DNA of 64,000 bases from an uncultured Devosia sp. GTDB taxonomy: Bacteria; Pseudomonadota; Alphaproteobacteria; Rhizobiales; Devosiaceae. The stretch covers positions 20,375 to 84,374 of the forward strand of contig NZ_CAMLHM010000010.1 of the NCBI RefSeq assembly GCF_946479885.1. Reading direction: 5' to 3'. The position numbers and the translations under genes are program-made. Position 1 is the stretch's first letter; the number at the start of each line of letters is the position of its first letter. Of this stretch, positions 1 to 7,989 are shown piece after piece. The notes beneath the pieces were generated by a model. The model was not told the origin of the DNA. It made no database searches and was given only the letters and a program-made list of their open reading frames with translations.

Positions 1-750
1 GTCCAGAGGCGCGCGCAGTAGAGTAACGCCAGGTTCCGCGGATATAGCGTCCGCCTGTCGATGGCTGCGGGGATTGGCGCTGCCGATCGCGACCAGGATG
101 TCGCCCCCTGCCGGCGCGGCGGGTAGGTGTGGTTGCGTGGCGGGGGCAAACCGTCTGGCGAGCGCCGTTGCCATGCCCGGAGAGCCGACCCAGAGAATTG
201 AGCCGGGCTCGGGCAGCGCCGAGATCTGGGCGTCCAACTCCTCCTGGGTCGTGGCGTCGAGGATGACCACGCTCCCGATGCTGGAGGGCACGAGGTCGGC
301 CAGCCGCGAATGCCGAGCGGGATGAACCGGATCGAGGCCATAGGCACTTTCCGAGACGGGGACGCCATCAACCAGCTGAATGCCGCCAACGGTGGTGCGT
401 CCGGCCGCCGGAAATGCCGGCGCGAACACCAGCATCTTGCGGCCGCTGGCTTTGAACGCCGCCTCGAGCTCTACGCGCACATGCCCGCGAAGCGTCGAAT
501 CCACGGTCTTGTAGAGAATATCGCGCGACGCCATCTGGCCGGTTAGACGAGCGACATGCGCGGTCGCTTCCGACGGGGACATGGATCGCGATCCACTGTC
601 GACCGCCAGGACCGCGCTATCGCTCGAAGGGACGGTAGAACGGCCGACCATTGCGCGTAGGCCCTGCGCCACAAAGGGAGCAGCACCGTCCGCAGCGCTG
701 GTCAGGTCGTCAGCCAGGATGCCGATCCGATGTTCAATATTGGTTCCCAT
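1..750 (-). CDS. Four-carbon acid sugar kinase family protein (3' end outside window)
   Basis: The minus-strand frame is open from ATG at 750 to the window edge (250 codons), so the C-terminal nucleotide-binding half is missing. The N-terminus IGILADDLTSAADGAAPF, then YKTVDSTLRGHVRVELEAAF near residue 80, and a PAFPAAGRTT block near 120 are typical of the DUF1537 / OtnK-DtnK four-carbon acid sugar kinase family. Family members phosphorylate C4 acids such as threonate, erythronate or 2-oxo-tetronate in the cytoplasm. It is divergent from the LysR gene at 825, separated by 74 bp holding two small dyads, so that regulator is the likely controller. The exact substrate cannot be read from this half; the usual aldolase or dehydrogenase partners may lie beyond position 1. 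Confidence 0.82.
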   Translation of the reverse strand, partial: MGTNIEHRIGILADDLTSAADGAAPFVAQGLRAMVGRSTVPSSDSAVLAVDSGSRSMSPSEATAHVARLTGQMASRDILYKTVDSTLRGHVRVELEAAFKASGRKMLVFAPAFPAAGRTTVGGIQLVDGVPVSESAYGLDPVHPARHSRLADLVPSSIGSVVILDATTQEELDAQISALPEPGSILWVGSPGMATALARRFAPATQPHLPAAPAGGDILVAIGSANPRSHRQADAISAEPGVTLLRAPLD

Positions 751-751
751 G

Positions 752-823
752 GTTCAATTATGAACGCGAATGATGCGCTGAAAAGCGATAGTTTCTCGCC
801 AAGATCGGTGATAGAAAATCACC
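752..823. promoter_or_regulatory. Divergent promoter region with two dyads
   Basis: The 74 bp between the sugar kinase and lysR start codons hold two inverted repeats: GTTCA-ATTA-TGAAC at 752-765, next to the kinase ATG, and GGTGAT-AGAAA-ATCACC at 807-823, ending one base before the lysR ATG. Dyads in a LysR divergent promoter are typical binding sites, and the second could mediate autoregulation because it covers the lysR ribosome-binding region. Confidence 0.4.
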
Positions 824-824
824 A

Positions 825-1706
825 ATGAGACGTTCCGAAATCCCATCCCTTGACGACTTGCGCGCCTTCCATGCCGCCGCTCGGTTGGGCTCGGTGCGAT
901 TGGCCGCCGACGAGCTCGCCCTGACCCACGGTGCTGTGAGCCGCCGGATCACCAAACTGTCCGAGGATGTCGGGTTGAGGCTGTTCGAGAAGGCAGGCCG
1001 GGGGCTGCGGCTCACGGCGGCCGGCGAGACGCTCAACCTGACTCTGAGCCGCTTCTTTGCGGAGCTCTCGACGACGATCGAGAACCTGCGCGCTGCCGAT
1101 ACTCGCGACAATGCCCTGGTTCTGTCCTGTGAACCATCGGTAGCCATGCGCTGGTTGATCCCGCGGTTGGCGGGCTTCCAGAGCACGCACCCTGAGATTG
1201 CCCTGCACCTCTCGGTCGGCGGCGGCGCGGTCGAGTTCCGGCGCGACCGGATCGATCTCGCCATTCGCCGGCTGGATTTTGCACTGCCGGAGGCCTGGCG
1301 CGTGCAGCGCCTCTTCGCGGAAAGGATGGGGCCGGTGATGATACCGGAGCTTGCCCCGGCCTTCGCGGCCGGGGACTACATCGCGCTGGGCGCAAAGACC
1401 CGGCCCGATGCCTGGGCGCACTGGCTGTCCGCGCATCCCTCGGTTCCGCGACCCAAGGACGTGCGCTTCCACGATCACCATTTCCTCAGCGTGGAGGCGG
1501 CATCGGCTGGGTTAGGGGTCGCCCTGAGCCCGCTCGTGCTCGCGATCGATGACGTCGAGCGGGGTCGCCTCCTGGCTCCAGCCGGATTCGATGTCGATGG
1601 CAGCCACTACGGCCTCATCCAGGCGGGCGAGCGTGAACTGGGGCAGGGCGCACGCTTGCTGGCGGAGTGGCTCCGCGAAGAATGCGTGCGATCATTCGGT
1701 CCATGA
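825..1706 (+). CDS. LysR-family transcriptional regulator (GcvA-like)
   Basis: The 293-residue protein has the LysR architecture. An N-terminal winged HTH (residues ~8-65, LDDLRAFHAAARLGSVRLAA and THGAVSRRITKLSEDVGLRLF) is followed by a substrate-binding domain starting near residue 90. The motif MRWLIPRL near residue 105 is characteristic of the GcvA branch. It is divergent from the four-carbon acid sugar kinase and most likely controls that gene. ATG at 825 is the first in-frame start and gives a normal N-terminus; no strong Shine-Dalgarno is visible because the upstream dyad occupies that space. Effector unknown. Confidence 0.88.
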   Translation: MRRSEIPSLDDLRAFHAAARLGSVRLAADELALTHGAVSRRITKLSEDVGLRLFEKAGRGLRLTAAGETLNLTLSRFFAELSTTIENLRAADTRDNALVLSCEPSVAMRWLIPRLAGFQSTHPEIALHLSVGGGAVEFRRDRIDLAIRRLDFALPEAWRVQRLFAERMGPVMIPELAPAFAAGDYIALGAKTRPDAWAHWLSAHPSVPRPKDVRFHDHHFLSVEAASAGLGVALSPLVLAIDDVERGRLLAPAGFDVDGSHYGLIQAGERELGQGARLLAEWLREECVRSFGP

Positions 1707-1737
1707 CCAGTCCCAAAAAGGCTATGGCGCCGCGTCA

Positions 1738-2616
1738 TCAGCTCAGGGCGTGGCCGGCAAGGCCATAGAACCAGGGTTCGTCCTTCCGGCGGTGGAGGAA
1801 GCGACGCCCCTTGGACATGGTGGTCACCACCTCGGCAATCGAGAGGCCGCATTGCTCGAGAAAGGCGACATAGGGACCGTCGCCTTCACGGGTATCGACG
1901 CGAACAAACTGGCCCTTGAGGGTTTCAAGATGAACGGCGGTGAGATGCAGCGCATCCTCGCTATTGGTCGCCGCGACGGGACCGACGACGTAACCGCGTC
2001 CGAAATCGCGCTTCATCGAATAGCCGACGATCTCGCCTCGGCGCCGCAGGACGCAGATCGACGCATTCCCTGACAGCAGGGTCAGGAGCCTTTCGCGGCT
2101 TCTGCCAAAGGCGTGGCTGTCTATGGGAAAAATTTCGGAGAGCCGGTCCACGCTGAGGGCGCTCAGTTCGCCATTCACAGGCGGAAGCGGCGGAAGCTCC
2201 GCGACCAATTCGCCTTGGCGCATATGGACCGAGGCCTCATCGACAAAGCCGAGTGACAGGTAGAGGCCGTGCGCGGCGCGGGTCGAGTTGAGGGCCAGGT
2301 CGCGCCCCCGGCAGTGCTCAAGCACATGATCCATCAGCCAGCGCCCGCCACCCTGGGCCTGGGTGCGCGGCGAAGTGATGACAAGCCCCACGGTGGCAAA
2401 GTCCTCGCCGTGCGGAAACCACATGGCGGTGCCGAAGACCCTGCCGATACCGTCGATGGCCGCCAGCCCCTTGCCAGCGCGGATCAAGAAGTCCCAGTCC
2501 TTGGGCCGATGCGGCCAGCCCACAGACGTGGTCAGCGCGTGCAACAGATGCACATCCACACCGGCAATGTCCCGCGCGACGAGTTCGAAAGACTTCAGGC
2601 GCACCGATTCTTGCAT
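1738..2616 (-). CDS. Double-GNAT N-acetyltransferase (paralogue of the gene at 14,825)
   Basis: 292 residues with two GNAT-like halves. The N-terminal half has the acetyl-CoA loop region TQAQGGGRWLMDHVLEH near residue 95, preceded by GTAMWFPHGEDFATVG. The C-terminal half (residues ~165-270, GYSMKRDFGRGYVVGPVAAT) resembles the Acetyltransf_18 type. The acceptor is unknown. The protein shares motif order and blocks such as the GW-P-R-DW segment near the N-terminus, FATVG/FASVG and the FGRG-VGP segment with the protein at 14,825-15,685. It is divergent from the M20/dehydrogenase/cupin operon at 2,860. ATG at 2616 gives the same N-terminal arrangement as the paralogue. Confidence 0.8.
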   Translation of the reverse strand: MQESVRLKSFELVARDIAGVDVHLLHALTTSVGWPHRPKDWDFLIRAGKGLAAIDGIGRVFGTAMWFPHGEDFATVGLVITSPRTQAQGGGRWLMDHVLEHCRGRDLALNSTRAAHGLYLSLGFVDEASVHMRQGELVAELPPLPPVNGELSALSVDRLSEIFPIDSHAFGRSRERLLTLLSGNASICVLRRRGEIVGYSMKRDFGRGYVVGPVAATNSEDALHLTAVHLETLKGQFVRVDTREGDGPYVAFLEQCGLSIAEVVTTMSKGRRFLHRRKDEPWFYGLAGHALS

Positions 2617-2763
2617 TCAACTCATCCGCTCTCTCGCCGAGGGTCCCATTCCAGCGGCAGGTTATTGCATCAGCTCGAAATTGCAGCGTTGCATCGAGCC
2701 ATTGCAGCAGGATGCCGTGATAAGGCCGGCAGCTTCGACTGGTTTTCCCCGGCAATTCGGAAT

Positions 2764-2809
2764 CTTTGCCTGAAGCAAAGCGCCATTCGGCAGGGAACAC
2801 CGTGTTCCC
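2764..2809. promoter_or_regulatory. Operator-like dyads between gnat and M20 genes
   Basis: Between the divergent genes starting at 2616 (minus) and 2860 (plus) lies a perfect 17-bp palindrome GGGAACAC-C-GTGTTCCC at 2793-2809, about 50 bp before the M20 ATG. A second dyad, CTTTGC-CTGAA-GCAAAG, lies at 2764-2780. This is the expected place for a regulator controlling one or both genes. The cognate protein is unknown. Confidence 0.45.
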
Positions 2810-2859
2810 CCCGCCATGCTGTCTACATTCGGCAATTTATGCAAGGCGGGGTGACCTGG

Positions 2860-3984
2860 ATGAACGCTGAGGAGATTCTCGCCAAGTTGGTGGCGTTTCC
2901 CACCGTCGTCGGCACGCCCAACCATGCCATCGTTGAGTGGATCGGCTCCTATTGCATGGCGAATGGCGTATCGGTCTCTGTCCTCACCGGCCCCGAAGGC
3001 GACCGTTCAAACCTCTTTGCGACGGTCGGACCCAGGGAAGGGCGGGGTTACATCCTTTCTGGCCATATGGACGTCGTGTCGGCGCGGGAAACCGGCTGGA
3101 CCAGCGATCCCTTCAAGCTGCGTCGCGACGGCACCAAGCTCTTTGGTCGTGGCACGAGCGACATGAAGGGGTTTCTCGCCTGTGCGCTGGCGGCGCTGCC
3201 CGCTCTGGCCAAGCAGGGCCTGCGACAACCGGTGCATTTTGCATTTTCCTACGATGAGGAAGCCGGGTGCCGGGGTGTCCCGCACCTCCTGGCGGCGCTG
3301 CCCGGTCTCTGCGAACGCCCGTTGGGCGCTATCATCGGTGAGCCCAGTTGCATGCAGGCGGTGCGCGCCCACAAGGGTAAGGCTGCGGCACGCCTGGAAG
3401 TGAACGGCCGATCGGGCCACTCCTCCCGTCCGGATCTGGGGCTCAACGCAGTTCATGCGATGGCGGGCCTTGTTACACAGATTGTCGACTACGGCCGGCT
3501 GCTTGAACGGGCGGCGCTGGATCTGCAATTCGAGCCGCCCTGCTCGACTGTGCAGGTCGGAGTTATGCAGGGGGGGCAGTCGGTCAACATCATTCCCGAC
3601 CGCTGCGTCGCCGAGATCGAGCTTCGTGCCGTGCCTGGCACTAGCCCGACCGCCCTGCTCGAACCCATCAAGGCTGCGCTTCTTGCACTCGGCGAAAGCG
3701 GCTTTGAGATCGCCTGGCGTGAACTCACCACCTACCCGGGCCTTTCGCTGGCCGAGGACAGCGCATTGGCATCTCTGCTTGCCGACCTTACCCAGCAACC
3801 AGTGTTGCCGGCCGTCAGCTACGGCACTGAGGCGGGGCTGTACCAGCAGGCCGGCATCGACGCGATCATCTGCGGTCCCGGCGATATTGGACGCGCGCAT
3901 AAGCCCAATGAATACATCGAAACCACCGAACTAGCCGCCTGCCAGACGCTGATCGAAGATCTCGGTGCGCGGCTGGCCGCGTAG
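2860..3984 (+). CDS. M20 metallopeptidase, ArgE/acetylornithine deacetylase-like
   Basis: 374 residues of the M20 family, a cytoplasmic dinuclear zinc amidohydrolase. Visible metal and catalytic motifs: SGHMDVVSA (~res 68), [10 protein letters not shown] (~100), DEEAGCRG (~133, general base Glu-Glu), NGRSGHSS with the dimerisation-domain His (~183), and a C-terminal [10 protein letters not shown] providing the last His ligand (~346). The arrangement is closest to ArgE-type N-acyl-amino-acid deacetylases. ATG at 2860 is preferred over 2839 because AAGGCGG sits upstream and the family start aligns here. It heads a tight operon with the dehydrogenase (17-bp gap) and the cupin, so it may release an amino acid from an N-acyl substrate rather than serve arginine synthesis. 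Confidence 0.85.
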   Translation: MNAEEILAKLVAFPTVVGTPNHAIVEWIGSYCMANGVSVSVLTGPEGDRSNLFATVGPREGRGYILSGHMDVVSARETGWTSDPFKLRRDGTKLFGRGTSDMKGFLACALAALPALAKQGLRQPVHFAFSYDEEAGCRGVPHLLAALPGLCERPLGAIIGEPSCMQAVRAHKGKAAARLEVNGRSGHSSRPDLGLNAVHAMAGLVTQIVDYGRLLERAALDLQFEPPCSTVQVGVMQGGQSVNIIPDRCVAEIELRAVPGTSPTALLEPIKAALLALGESGFEIAWRELTTYPGLSLAEDSALASLLADLTQQPVLPAVSYGTEAGLYQQAGIDAIICGPGDIGRAHKPNEYIETTELAACQTLIEDLGARLAA

Positions 3985-4001
3985 GGAAAGGACCTCCCCA
4001 G

Positions 4002-4925
4002 ATGGCATTCTTGTTCAATTCCGACGCAGCGCGCGCCGCGGTCTTTCGCGACGTTTTCGCGCGCGAAGTGCCCGATTTGCTGTTCCTGGAGCCATCGGAC
4101 CCCATCGAACCGGAAGCGGTGCGCTACCTCATTACCTGGACGGTTCCCCCGGACCTCTCGCGCTACGGGAACCTGGAAATGCTGTTCTCGATCGGTGCTG
4201 GCGTCGACCAGTTCAACTGGGAGGGGCTGTCCGATGGCGTCAAGCTGGTGCGGATGGTCGAGGAGGGGATCATTCGCATGATGGAAGAATATGTCGCGCT
4301 CGGCGTACTCGCCCTGCACCGGCAGTTGCCCGCCTATTTGGCGCAGCAGCATGATGGCCTGTGGAAGCCGCTTCCGGCGCACCAGGCCGGCCAGCGCCGC
4401 GTGGGCTTTCTGGGATTGGGCGTATTGGCCAATGCGGCTATCGAACGCCTTAAACCTTTCGGGTTCCCAATCGCCGGGTGGAGCCGGAGCCCCAAGCAGA
4501 TCGAAGGCGTCACGTGTTTTCACGGGGCCGAGGCGCTGCCCGGCTTTCTCGCCCAGACCGACATCCTGATATGCCTGTTGCCGTTGACGCAGGAGACGCG
4601 CGGTATCCTCAATGCGGAGCTATTTGCTTCGCTTCCGCGAGGCTCGCAACTGCTGCATGTCGGCCGGGGTCCGCATCTCGACCAACAGGCGCTGATCACC
4701 GCGCTGAACACGGGGCAGCTCTCCGCGGCCATGCTTGATGTCACCGATCCCGAGCCGCTACCGCCTGATCACCCGCTTTGGTCACATCCGCGGGTGCTGA
4801 TCACCCCCCATATCGCCTCCGTCACGCAGCCGCACACTGCGGCGCGGGCCGTGGTCGAGAACATCCGGCGTCACCGCGCCGGTGAGGAACCGATCGGCCT
4901 GGTCGATCGCACGCTTGGCTATTAG
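4002..4925 (+). CDS. NAD(P)-dependent D-2-hydroxyacid dehydrogenase (GhrA-like)
   Basis: 307 residues, the length of GhrA-type glyoxylate/hydroxypyruvate reductases. The Rossmann motif [16 protein letters not shown] is at ~residue 132. The catalytic triad is visible: Arg in HVGRGPHL (~223), Glu in DVTDPEPLP (~249) and His in ITPHIAS (~268). It reduces 2-oxo acids to D-2-hydroxy acids or the reverse. It lies 17 bp after the M20 gene and 14 bp before the cupin, suggesting one transcript in which a deacylated amino or keto acid is processed further. Substrate unproven. Confidence 0.87.
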   Translation: MAFLFNSDAARAAVFRDVFAREVPDLLFLEPSDPIEPEAVRYLITWTVPPDLSRYGNLEMLFSIGAGVDQFNWEGLSDGVKLVRMVEEGIIRMMEEYVALGVLALHRQLPAYLAQQHDGLWKPLPAHQAGQRRVGFLGLGVLANAAIERLKPFGFPIAGWSRSPKQIEGVTCFHGAEALPGFLAQTDILICLLPLTQETRGILNAELFASLPRGSQLLHVGRGPHLDQQALITALNTGQLSAAMLDVTDPEPLPPDHPLWSHPRVLITPHIASVTQPHTAARAVVENIRRHRAGEEPIGLVDRTLGY

Positions 4926-4939
4926 CAAGGAACGCCGCA

Positions 4940-5296
4940 ATGTCACTTCTCAAGACCATCGACCCCAATCCCGCCTTCGAACCCACTCATGCCAAGCCGG
5001 AGGCCGAGCGCCTGATCTCCGGCGATCCGGCCTTCAAGTCCTGGCCACAGGACTCTGACAAAGGCGACAAGGTTCGCACGGGGGTCTGGGAAGCCACGCC
5101 CGGCGTTACCCATTCGCGCAAGGGAACGATGTACGAGTTCTGTCACATCCTGTCGGGCGTGATCGAGATCGAGGAGGAGGGTGGGGAAACCCGTACCTAC
5201 CGCGCCGGCGACAGCTTTGTGATGAAGCCAGGCTTTGTGGGCGTTTGGCGCACCATTGAAACAGTCCGCAAGATTTTCGTCTGCGTCTACGAATAA
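4940..5296 (+). CDS. Cupin domain protein (Cupin_3 / DUF861 type)
   Basis: 118 residues forming one small beta-barrel cupin. The core runs from RTGVWEATPGVTHS through EFCHILSGVIEIEEEGG to YRAGDSFVMKPGFVGVWRTIE, with a terminal RKIFVCVYE strand; this order is typical of the EutQ/DUF861 class. Canonical histidine ligands are largely absent, so enzymatic activity is uncertain. It is the third gene of the M20/dehydrogenase operon. A second cupin of the same type lies at 35,739, directly before another FAD oxidase gene; here a FAD oxidase lies at 6,164-7,489. Confidence 0.8.
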   Translation: MSLLKTIDPNPAFEPTHAKPEAERLISGDPAFKSWPQDSDKGDKVRTGVWEATPGVTHSRKGTMYEFCHILSGVIEIEEEGGETRTYRAGDSFVMKPGFVGVWRTIETVRKIFVCVYE

Positions 5297-5377
5297 CGCC
5301 ACGACCGGTCGCGCTGCGGCTCAACTTCGCCGCGCGACCACCACCCTCCACCATTCGATGAATTGGGTGGCCTTACG

Positions 5378-5854
5378 TCACGCCGTGAAAATGCTGTCGA
5401 GCGGTACGTGGGACTTCACGATCGGGGACTTCAGGACCACGAATGTGAAGTACTTGTCGATGCCGAGATCCAGCTCGATCAACCGTTCGATGATCTCCTG
5501 ATACTCGCTGATGCCGGCGGTGACGAATTTCACCAGGTAGTCATACCCGCCCGAAACCAGGTGGCACTCAACCACGGCGTCGATCTTCTCAACCGTCGAA
5601 AGAAAACGGGAGAAATCGATGGGACGATGATTGCGCAACGTTATTTCAGTGAACACGGTCAAGGTCTGTCCCAGCTTTGCCACGTCGATTTGCGCGCTGT
5701 AGCCGGTGATGAAGCCTTCCGACTGCAGTTTCTTGACCCGCATCAGGCAGGGGCTGGGTGACAGGTTGACCAGTTCGGCGAGTTCGACGTTGGAAATTCG
5801 CCCGTTCTTCTGCAGTTCGGCCAAAATCCTGATGTCGATCCTGTCGAGCTTCAT
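5378..5854 (-). CDS. Lrp/AsnC-family transcriptional regulator
   Basis: 158 residues. The N-terminal HTH (MKLDRIDIRILAELQKNGRI, then SNVELAELVNLSPSPCLMRV) is followed by the RAM/AsnC ligand domain (ECHLVSGGYDYLVKF at ~100). These octameric regulators usually respond to amino acids. The start is ATG at 5854, the family-standard N-terminus; the frame is open further upstream but without similarity. It lies downstream of, and in the same direction as, the FAD oxidase at 6,164-7,489, as Lrp-type regulators often do for amino-acid oxidase or dehydrogenase genes, and converges on the cupin operon. Confidence 0.88.
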   Translation of the reverse strand: MKLDRIDIRILAELQKNGRISNVELAELVNLSPSPCLMRVKKLQSEGFITGYSAQIDVAKLGQTLTVFTEITLRNHRPIDFSRFLSTVEKIDAVVECHLVSGGYDYLVKFVTAGISEYQEIIERLIELDLGIDKYFTFVVLKSPIVKSHVPLDSIFTA

Positions 5855-6163
5855 CTCAGTACCCACCCCAATATCCGTGCCCCGACTCTCCTCAGCGGGG
5901 CTCTGCGCGGAAGGCAACCGTGCCGCCGACGGCGGGCATGGCCGCCATGTGCGGCGCCAACCGGCGCGACCGGACGCGGCGCAGCACAGTGCCCAGTTGT
6001 TCATGCATCGGCACGGTCGTCCAGCAAATCGTCTCGCGGCGGAATGTTGTCCCAAGGACGTCGGCGGTCGGTCGGAATGCTCCGCGCTCCTGCATCATAC
6101 AACCTCGTCACACTGCCACGCATTGCAATTCGTCACGGCCTCCGGCTCGCCCGTCTACAATGA
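5855..6163. other. Intergenic region upstream of lrp; no supported gene
   Basis: These 309 bp separate the FAD oxidase stop from the lrp start. A 68-codon minus-strand frame (5892-6098) begins with tandem ATGs but has no convincing ribosome site and no family I recognise. I treat it as chance or a decayed remnant. The region presumably carries the lrp promoter; an AT-richer patch on the minus strand around 6090-6130 is a candidate. Confidence 0.4.
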
Positions 6164-7489
6164 TCAGAACTCGGCAACCTTGCCCCAGGCCGCTGTTTTC
6201 AGCCGCTCAGGCCGGAAATGTGCCAGATCGACAATTGGGGGCTTTCCCGTGACGATGTCGGCGATCAGATGCCCCGCTCCAGGTCCGATCGCAAAGCCGT
6301 GGCCGCTGAACCCGGCGGCCAGGATGAAGCCAGGAATGCCCTCGATCTCGCCGATCACGGGAATGCCGTCCGGCGTGCTGTCTATGTATCCGGCCCAGGT
6401 ATCGGAAATGGGGAGGCTCCGGAGTTCAGGCACCAAGGCACAGGCGCGCCGATACGTCAGGCGGATCTGCGCCATGTCTGGCTGCGGGTCGAGTATCCGG
6501 TTGCGCTCCATGGGGGTGATGTCGTCGAGGGACCACTTTTCCAGGGTTTCATGACCTTGCCGCCACCCTTCCAACCCGCCGGGGGATAGGCTGCGCCAGC
6601 GGCGAGCGAACATGGGCAGGAACTCACGCCCGAACCGGAGCTGCTGCGGCGTGGGATCCACGCGCGCCCGACCGCTGATCGCCAAAGTATAACCGCCATT
6701 GCGCCGGCGCGTGATCGCGACATCCGGTGAGGTCATGGCGGCGGGCAGCTGCGGCATGCCGGGAGCGACGGCGAGGATGGATGAGCGCACCGAGGCCTGC
6801 GGGAACCTGATGCCTAGCTGATGGCAGAAGGAGGACGCCCATGCGCCGCCTGCCATGACCACGGTTCTGGTCGCGATCGTACCCTTTTCGGTAACCACCC
6901 CGCTGACCCGCCCGGCGCTCAGCTCAATGCCGCGGGCAGCGCAGAACTGATGCACAGAGCCGCCCGCGGCCATGATGCCACGCGCCGCAACTGGCACCGC
7001 GCGTGAGGGATCGGCGGTTCCATCGGTTGGAGAGAACACGCCACCTTTCCACCGGCGCCCGGTCGCTCCGCCCCGTTCGCTGGCCTCCTGGGCGCTCAGC
7101 ATGTGTGTGGTGACGCCGGCGGTGAGCGCGAAATCGCGCCACTTCGCCCATGTGGCCAACTGGCTGTCATCATCGGAAAGATAGAGCAGCCCGCAGCGCC
7201 GGAAGCCGGTGTCTTCGCCGGTCTCACGCGCGACGTTCTCCCACAGCTCCAGGCTCTTGGTGGCTATCGGCAATTCGCGGGCGTCGCGGTTCTGCTGACG
7301 GCACCAACCCCAGTTCCGGCTCGACTGTTCGGCAGCGACGCGTCCCTTTTCGAGCAGGGCAACCCGAACGCCCCGGCGCGCCAGGTAGTAGGCGGTGAAC
7401 ACGCCCACCACGCCGCCACCGATGACGACGACATCTGCCTCTCGGGGCAGGTCGGCGCTGGACTCGATATGTAGCAGGGGCGCTGGCAT
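6164..7489 (-). CDS. FAD-dependent amine / D-amino-acid oxidoreductase (DAO family)
   Basis: 441 residues of the DAO superfamily. The dinucleotide-binding motif DVVVIGGGVVGVFTAYYLAR is at ~residue 18. SSRNWGWCRQQ (~56) is the flavin-contact segment of DadA/sarcosine-oxidase-like enzymes. The C-terminal TPDGIPVIGEIEGIPGFILA and GFSGHGFAIGPGAG form the second FAD-binding region. It oxidises a primary or secondary amine or D-amino acid to the imine and is likely cytoplasmic. ATG at 7489 has an excellent AAAGGAG 6 bp upstream, so the longer in-frame start at 7507 is not used. It is divergent from the peptide importer and followed by lrp, suggesting amino-acid or amine uptake and oxidation. Confidence 0.85.
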   Translation of the reverse strand: MPAPLLHIESSADLPREADVVVIGGGVVGVFTAYYLARRGVRVALLEKGRVAAEQSSRNWGWCRQQNRDARELPIATKSLELWENVARETGEDTGFRRCGLLYLSDDDSQLATWAKWRDFALTAGVTTHMLSAQEASERGGATGRRWKGGVFSPTDGTADPSRAVPVAARGIMAAGGSVHQFCAARGIELSAGRVSGVVTEKGTIATRTVVMAGGAWASSFCHQLGIRFPQASVRSSILAVAPGMPQLPAAMTSPDVAITRRRNGGYTLAISGRARVDPTPQQLRFGREFLPMFARRWRSLSPGGLEGWRQGHETLEKWSLDDITPMERNRILDPQPDMAQIRLTYRRACALVPELRSLPISDTWAGYIDSTPDGIPVIGEIEGIPGFILAAGFSGHGFAIGPGAGHLIADIVTGKPPIVDLAHFRPERLKTAAWGKVAEF

Positions 7490-7989
7490 GGGAACTCCTT
7501 TGTTCAACTCATACTAGCGCACCTGCCCGGCAACGTTCCGCAACTGATTGCCGCTTGTTAGAATTACCTGCTGTTGGCGCCTGATTGTACGGCAGATTGT
7601 GCGGCTACGGAGCTGGAGCCCCGGAAGCTCCCTCCCTCCCAGCGCAATTCGGGCGGATTTGGGTACCTCCGGTGGCGTCACAGGACGAACCGCTGTCTGG
7701 CTCGCCGGATTTAGCACTTCATGCTGCATGGCAGGACACTTTCGGCGACTCTGCGGGGCTCGCGGGGGTGACACTACTCATAATTCGAGGCGTCCACCTG
7801 AGGAGGAAGGGATGCCTCAAGCGATCGGTTGGCCCCCCTCGCGGGAGCGCAGGTCTCCCGGAGGGAACAATGTCTTGGAGCCGCCAGATGGACGATGCGA
7901 CTATGTTGCCCAGCCTGGCCCCGGGCATGAGCCGACGACGCACCGGGCCGCAAGTTGATCCCAGCGCGCTGGGGCGGGAGAACAGCACA
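7490..7989 (+). promoter_or_regulatory. Divergent 500-bp leader, with a possible 48-codon leader ORF (7812-7958)
   Basis: This region separates the FAD oxidase (minus) from the peptide importer (plus). The frame of the ATPase is open through it, but the encoded residues have no ABC similarity. A short ORF at 7812-7958 (48 codons, beginning MPQAIGWPPSRERRSPGG) is preceded by AGGAGGAAGG, a stronger ribosome site than that of the ATPase, and ends 31 bp before the ATPase ATG. It could be a translated leader or a remnant. The following GC-rich inverted segments around 7830-7870 could fold. No known riboswitch is recognised. Confidence 0.3.

Noticed and set aside
5892..6098. 68-codon minus-strand ORF between the FAD oxidase and lrp
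   Set aside because: No recognised family, no convincing ribosome site; kept only as a note in the intergenic entry.
7585..7989. In-frame 135-codon N-terminal extension of the peptide importer ATPase
   Set aside because: Residues have no ABC similarity, while ATG 7990 gives the standard N-terminus with a ribosome site.
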